A stretch of 8,446 nt of DNA from DAOTVD01 sp034437075. Its GTDB lineage: Bacteria > Chloroflexota > Anaerolineae > Aggregatilineales > J027. How positions within the stretch are numbered: the stretch's first letter is position 1; each line of letters starts with the position of its first letter. The translations under genes were made by a program, and so were the position numbers. Below the pieces are notes generated by a model that did no database searches, was not told the DNA's origin, and worked only from the letters and a program-made list of their open reading frames with translations. The stretch is from assembly GCA_034437075.1 (NCBI GenBank), contig DAOTVD010000136.1, positions 1 through 8,446 on the forward strand. The letters run 5' to 3'. Of this stretch, positions 5,880 to 8,446 are shown piece by piece.

Positions 5880-5992
5880 AAGTCGTTACTCGTACTCCCT
5901 ATCCGCTATCCCGGAACTTTTATTCCGCCTCGTATCTGTGACGCTTTCATGTATGGCTCAAAAAATGCCCATCACTCGATGGGCATTTTTTC
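5880..5992 (+). ncRNA. Candidate small structured RNA ending at the terminator
   Basis: The 216 bases between the HNH stop and the terminator carry no credible ORF. A consensus -10, TATAAT, is at 5868-5873, but no good -35 is seen. Downstream, 5875-5889 can pair with 5938-5951 (TGAAAG with CTTTCA and CGT with ACG, plus flanking pairs, and one bulged T at 5883). An inner hairpin CGGAA/TTCCG lies at 5912-5916 and 5923-5927. The terminator hairpin follows at 5960-5991. The predicted transcript of about 110 nt would lose the outermost few pairs of the long stem, because the start is near 5880. It could equally be a structured 3' UTR of the HNH mRNA. I recognise no known RNA family. Confidence 0.3.
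5960..5991. terminator. Bidirectional Rho-independent terminator
   Basis: The arms at 5960-5973 and 5978-5991 are perfectly complementary over 14 bp (core ATGCCCATC with GATGGGCAT) around a 4-nt loop, ACTC. The stem is flanked by six A on the left and six T on the right, so it works in both directions. On the plus strand the T-run continues as TTTTTTCTTTT. It serves the HNH gene or the candidate small RNA from the left, and the hydrolase gene, whose stop lies about 31 bp away, from the right. Confidence 0.95.
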
Positions 5993-6022
5993 TTTTGAGG
6001 CTGACGCGGGGTTTATGGGGCG

Positions 6023-7867
6023 CTACTGCATGGCCCCAGCGAGTGCTCCACAGGCCGGGCAACTTCCATCCGCGCGCCGGATAGCATATCCGGCTTGGGG
6101 GTCGTTGTCATAGACCTGGAAATCGACATTCCACACGATCATCAAACGTACGCGCCCACTTTGCCGCGAGAGCGCCGCCGCGCGCCCGAGCCATTCGGCT
6201 TGTTGGCCCAGGGTGGTATTCTGGGCCCAGGCAAAATTACCCGGTAAGGGGCCATACCCTTCAGGGGTCAGATAGCCCAGTTCGGTCCAGCAGACGCGCC
6301 GCGCACCGCCAAAGGTGTTGTAATACAGATTGAGCATCGCCCCAAAATAGCGCGAATAATGCCCGCCACGCGGGTCACCGCTGTTTTGGTCGGGGCCAAT
6401 GATGCCCTCGTTATAATGCGCGCCCACACAATCCATGTATTGGGCAGCGCCTGCGTTCGCCATCTGGCGTAAGAAAACGTTATCGTCACAGCCCCCCGCG
6501 CCACAGCCCCCACCAAAGAAGCCCGTCGGCGCGGGGGCACCGCTGATGACCATGACATTCGGGTTGGCGGCTTTGATGGCATTGTATGCGGCGGCTAGCA
6601 TGCGCGTGTAGGTGGCGCCATTGATGGTGCCGCGTGGCCATTCGCGCTCGATGTTGGGTTCGTTCCAGACCTCGATAGCCTCTGGGCCGAGCGCGGCCAC
6701 CTGCCCCAGGTAATCGGCAAAAGCGGCGATATAGGCATCGTAGTCGCCCATCTCATTCGTATTCCCCACGACACCTAGCAAGACCCGAAAGCCATTCCCG
6801 CGCGCGCTGTTGATAATTCCAGCGGCATTGCCGGTGCCTTCGCCCAGGCTCCAGCGCACTTGCTTCTTAACCCAGGTCATTCCGGCGGCCCGGGCGATGT
6901 CGAGATTACCGAAGGTGGCAATATGGCCGCCGAGTTCAAAACCACCCGAGGCACCCGCCCCCGCGACAGGGGCCGGTAATCCGCCTGTTTCAGCCGGGGG
7001 TTGTTCGGCTGGCGGTTGCTCAGCAGCGGGTTCTTCGGGCGCGCTCTGCTGCGCGACTTCTGCTGTGGGCCGAGGTGGCTCGGTGGGGCGTGGGGTGGGG
7101 GTGGCCAAGGTGCCCGTAACCGTGACTTGTTCGCCAGCTTCATCTAGCACATCGCCTGTAATGACATCCACCAAGCGCAAGCGTAACGCGATGGTGTCTG
7201 CGCCAGGCTCAAGCTGCGCTTGGGCCGTACCGGAGCCTTCCGAGGAAATCCAGAGGGCTTGGCGCGGGCTTTCGACCGAGGCCGTCGTACCATCCGCCAG
7301 AATTTGCTCAAAGCGCAAATTGGTCTGGGGCGCGCGATTTTCAATTTCCCAAGATACGGTAATGGCTTCACCTTCGTAGGCCAACGCATTCGCCTCGATG
7401 GACAAAGGGCTCACGTCAAAGCGGGCGATACTGGGTTGCAAAAGCGTGCTTCCCGTTTCCCAATCTAACGTGAGAACGGACTCGCTGTAGACCACTTCGT
7501 TATCATCCAAGATAACAAGCCGATAAGTAGGCGAATTAAAATTGAGCGGATGCTGAATCGTGATCTCAAATTCGCCATCAGGCGGTAGCGGATCCGCCTC
7601 TGGGTCATCATTGAGCAGCACCCAGGCGCTAATCTCATAAGCATATAATTGAATCCGCATATTTTCGGTCAGATTCGCGGTTTGCCAGGCGAGTGTCATG
7701 TCTTCGGTGCCCGCTTCGGCCTCCGTCAATAGAATACTCTCGCGATCACTTGTAAACGAGATGACCGTCGGGGGCATACTGGTTTGGGCATGCGAGAATG
7801 ATATTCCCCCGAAGATAACGCAAAGTCCGCACAAAACGAAATACCGTAGCAAGTTTTTTGGAATCAT
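6023..7867 (-). CDS. Secreted clan GH-A-like glycoside hydrolase with N-terminal beta-sandwich domains
   Basis: From the ATG at 7867 this is a 614-residue protein. A signal peptide (about 1-27, hydrophobic FVLCGLCVIFGG, likely cut after FSHA) is followed by two beta-rich Ig-like regions (about 32-140 and 145-255). A Pro/Thr/Glu linker (about 256-301, TPTPRPTEPPRPT style) leads to a TIM-barrel domain (309-614). The barrel shows the WNEPN motif with the putative acid/base E403 and CWTELGY with the putative nucleophile E529, the layout of retaining clan GH-A enzymes (GH5/GH39/PslG-like). A loop GGGCGAGGCDDN and C603/C606 may form disulphides or bind metal. Substrate is unknown; breakdown or trimming of an extracellular polysaccharide is inferred. 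The frame is open to an ATG at 7900, but the 7867 start fits the signal peptide and lies after a likely promoter. Transcription ends at the terminator at 5960-5991. Confidence 0.82.
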   Translation of the reverse strand: MIPKNLLRYFVLCGLCVIFGGISFSHAQTSMPPTVISFTSDRESILLTEAEAGTEDMTLAWQTANLTENMRIQLYAYEISAWVLLNDDPEADPLPPDGEFEITIQHPLNFNSPTYRLVILDDNEVVYSESVLTLDWETGSTLLQPSIARFDVSPLSIEANALAYEGEAITVSWEIENRAPQTNLRFEQILADGTTASVESPRQALWISSEGSGTAQAQLEPGADTIALRLRLVDVITGDVLDEAGEQVTVTGTLATPTPRPTEPPRPTAEVAQQSAPEEPAAEQPPAEQPPAETGGLPAPVAGAGASGGFELGGHIATFGNLDIARAAGMTWVKKQVRWSLGEGTGNAAGIINSARGNGFRVLLGVVGNTNEMGDYDAYIAAFADYLGQVAALGPEAIEVWNEPNIEREWPRGTINGATYTRMLAAAYNAIKAANPNVMVISGAPAPTGFFGGGCGAGGCDDNVFLRQMANAGAAQYMDCVGAHYNEGIIGPDQNSGDPRGGHYSRYFGAMLNLYYNTFGGARRVCWTELGYLTPEGYGPLPGNFAWAQNTTLGQQAEWLGRAAALSRQSGRVRLMIVWNVDFQVYDNDPQAGYAIRRADGSCPACGALAGAMQ

Positions 7868-7885
7868 GGGTTGTCCACTTTTCGA

Positions 7886-7914
7886 ATTATCTGGGCGCAT
7901 GATGGCGCTGTAGA
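7886..7914 (-). promoter_or_regulatory. Possible promoter of the hydrolase gene
   Basis: On the minus strand TCTACA (7914-7909; four of six match the -35 consensus) is followed by 17 bp and GATAAT (7891-7886; five of six match the -10). The start would lie about 12 nt before the ATG at 7867, with a weak GTGGA ribosome site between them. A second possible -10, TATAAA (7923-7918), would instead suit the ATG at 7900, so the choice is not certain. Confidence 0.4.
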
Positions 7915-8008
7915 CCTTTTATATTAGTCTGCGATGATTGAAAAGTCTGCGCAAGCCAACCCGTGCACCGTTTGCCCCACGCTCTCCTGACCTCGATCCT
8001 GGGAAAAT

Positions 8009-8035
8009 TGCTAAATACTGTTAGCATCGTGCTAA
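8009..8035. promoter_or_regulatory. Operator-like array of three TGCTAA half-sites
   Basis: TGCTAA (8009-8014), TTAGCA (8021-8026) and TGCTAA (8030-8035) form two overlapping inverted repeats sharing the middle half-site, with gaps of 6 and 3 bp. The two direct copies are 21 bp apart, about two helical turns, so they lie on the same DNA face. The right-hand palindrome, TTAGCA-TCG-TGCTAA, covers the -35 and spacer of the plus-strand promoter. This is a typical place for a dimeric repressor, or for a regulator of both divergent genes. Confidence 0.5.
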
Positions 8036-8050
8036 TTTGTTTGCTATAGT
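8021..8050 (+). promoter_or_regulatory. Promoter for the repeat-protein gene
   Basis: TTAGCA (8021-8026; four of six match the -35) is 18 bp upstream of TATAGT (8045-8050; five of six match the -10), which has a TGn extension (8042-8044). Transcription should start near 8057, leaving a leader of about 34 nt with an AGGGGA ribosome site. The -35 is itself a half-site of the inverted repeat. Confidence 0.55.
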
Positions 8051-8090
8051 GGTGCACAAATCACGAGCGAAGCGAAAAGTAGGGGACAGA

Positions 8091-8446
8091 ATGGCATTCT
8101 CTGATGATAACTGGGGCAGTTTTCGGCGTTCAACCTGGGAACCAAACAATCAGCACAAGGATGAAGAAGAGGATCGTGAACCTACTGAAATCCTCAATGA
8201 GCAGGGGGCAACTGATGAATGGGAACCGCCCGCATCGCCACCAGGGGGGTATCAGCCGACCTTAGCCTGGGATGGCCCCCCCGCATCGCCGGAGGATGAC
8301 CCCCCGCCCGCGTCGCTGCCGGGCGGTTATCAACCCACGTTGGCCTGGGATGGCCCCCCCGCATCGCCAGAGGATGACCCCCCGTCCGCATCGCTGCGGG
8401 GCGGTTATCAACCCACGTTGGCCTGGGATGGCCCCCCCGCATCGCC
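8091..8446 (+). CDS. Acidic Pro-rich repeat protein, 3' partial, function unknown
   Basis: The ATG at 8091 follows AGGGGA (8081-8086) at a 4-nt spacing, and the frame stays open to the right edge, so 118 full codons are visible. The protein begins MAFSDDNWGSFRRSTWEPN, continues with an acidic stretch (KDEEEDREPTE), then enters 26-residue tandem repeats of the type GGYQPTLAWDG-PPASPEDDPP. No signal peptide or membrane helix is seen in this part, and the composition suggests a disordered region with evenly spaced Tyr and Trp. I do not recognise the family; a folded or membrane domain may follow outside the window. The gene is divergent from the secreted hydrolase and shares its control region. 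The strong codon phase of the repeats and the good ribosome site make it a real gene. Confidence 0.75.
   Translation, partial: MAFSDDNWGSFRRSTWEPNNQHKDEEEDREPTEILNEQGATDEWEPPASPPGGYQPTLAWDGPPASPEDDPPPASLPGGYQPTLAWDGPPASPEDDPPSASLRGGYQPTLAWDGPPAS
8244..8446 (+). repeat. 78-bp tandem repeats (26-residue units), running off the right edge
   Basis: Units begin at 8244, 8322 and 8400 (the last truncated by the window edge) and keep the reading frame of the gene that starts at 8091. The core GGYQPTLAWDGPPAS is the same in all three units. Units vary mainly in one or two codons after PPASPEDDPP. A degenerate half-unit (EWEPPASPP) precedes the first. Units 2 and 3 are nearly identical at DNA level, which suggests recent duplication. 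Confidence 0.92.

Noticed and set aside
5744..5959. tRNA gene in the intergenic region
   Set aside because: No cloverleaf with T-arm GTTCGA-type sequence or acceptor pairing was found.
6810..7379. Open frame of 189 codons on the plus strand opposite the hydrolase
   Set aside because: It has low-complexity composition mirroring the Pro-rich linker, and the minus-strand frame has a signal peptide and catalytic motifs.
8194..8442. Open frame on the minus strand opposite the repeat protein
   Set aside because: It is a shadow of the 78-bp repeats; the plus-strand gene has a ribosome site, promoter and sensible composition.

Overview
This window most resembles a chromosomal segment of a Chloroflexota bacterium (Anaerolineae-like). 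The pointers are a secreted clan GH-A-like hydrolase with a TPTPRPTEPP-type linker, a large polytopic GT39/ArnT-like membrane protein with a soluble C-terminal half, and a photolyase-like protein of a kind I otherwise recall from cyanobacteria. This assignment is inference from gene style. There are no rRNA or tRNA genes, no CRISPR array, and no transposase or phage structural gene.

Layout, left to right. (1) Positions 3-989 (+): the 3' part of a DnaC/DnaI/IstB-type AAA+ ATPase. It is open to the left edge and preceded in frame by five 36-bp tandem repeats (12 residues each) and a Cys4 zinc-finger-like motif. (2) Positions 982-3330 (-): a 782-residue multi-spanning GT-C-like glycosyltransferase. 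It converges on the ATPase gene with an 8-bp tail-to-tail overlap and has its own extended -10 promoter almost touching its start codon. (3) Positions 3390-4833 (-): a two-gene operon of a small DUF2256 zinc-finger protein and a photolyase/cryptochrome-like FAD protein, coupled by an ATGTCTGA start/stop overlap. (4) Positions 4931-5743 (+), divergent from that operon: a pentapeptide-repeat/HNH nuclease fusion. (5) Positions 5744-6022: a non-coding stretch ending in a perfect bidirectional terminator, with a possible small structured RNA just before it. (6) Positions 6023-7867 (-): a secreted beta-sandwich/TIM-barrel glycoside-hydrolase-like protein. (7) Positions 7868-8090: a divergent control region with three TGCTAA half-sites around a promoter. 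(8) Positions 8091-8446 (+): the start of an acidic, Pro-rich protein with 78-bp (26-residue) tandem repeats that runs off the right edge.

The most interesting locus is the DUF2256-photolyase operon. The photolyase-like protein appears circularly permuted: the FAD-binding helical domain comes first, and the antenna-type Rossmann domain, normally N-terminal, comes second. It also has exactly four cysteines, in an order reminiscent of the [4Fe-4S] photolyases (FeS-BCP/CryPro). The coupled zinc-finger protein suggests a functional partner, perhaps in DNA repair or light/redox sensing. The other genes look like independent transcription units: replication, cell-surface glycan synthesis and polysaccharide turnover. 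The window is bounded on both sides by in-frame tandem repeats that encode low-complexity protein segments.
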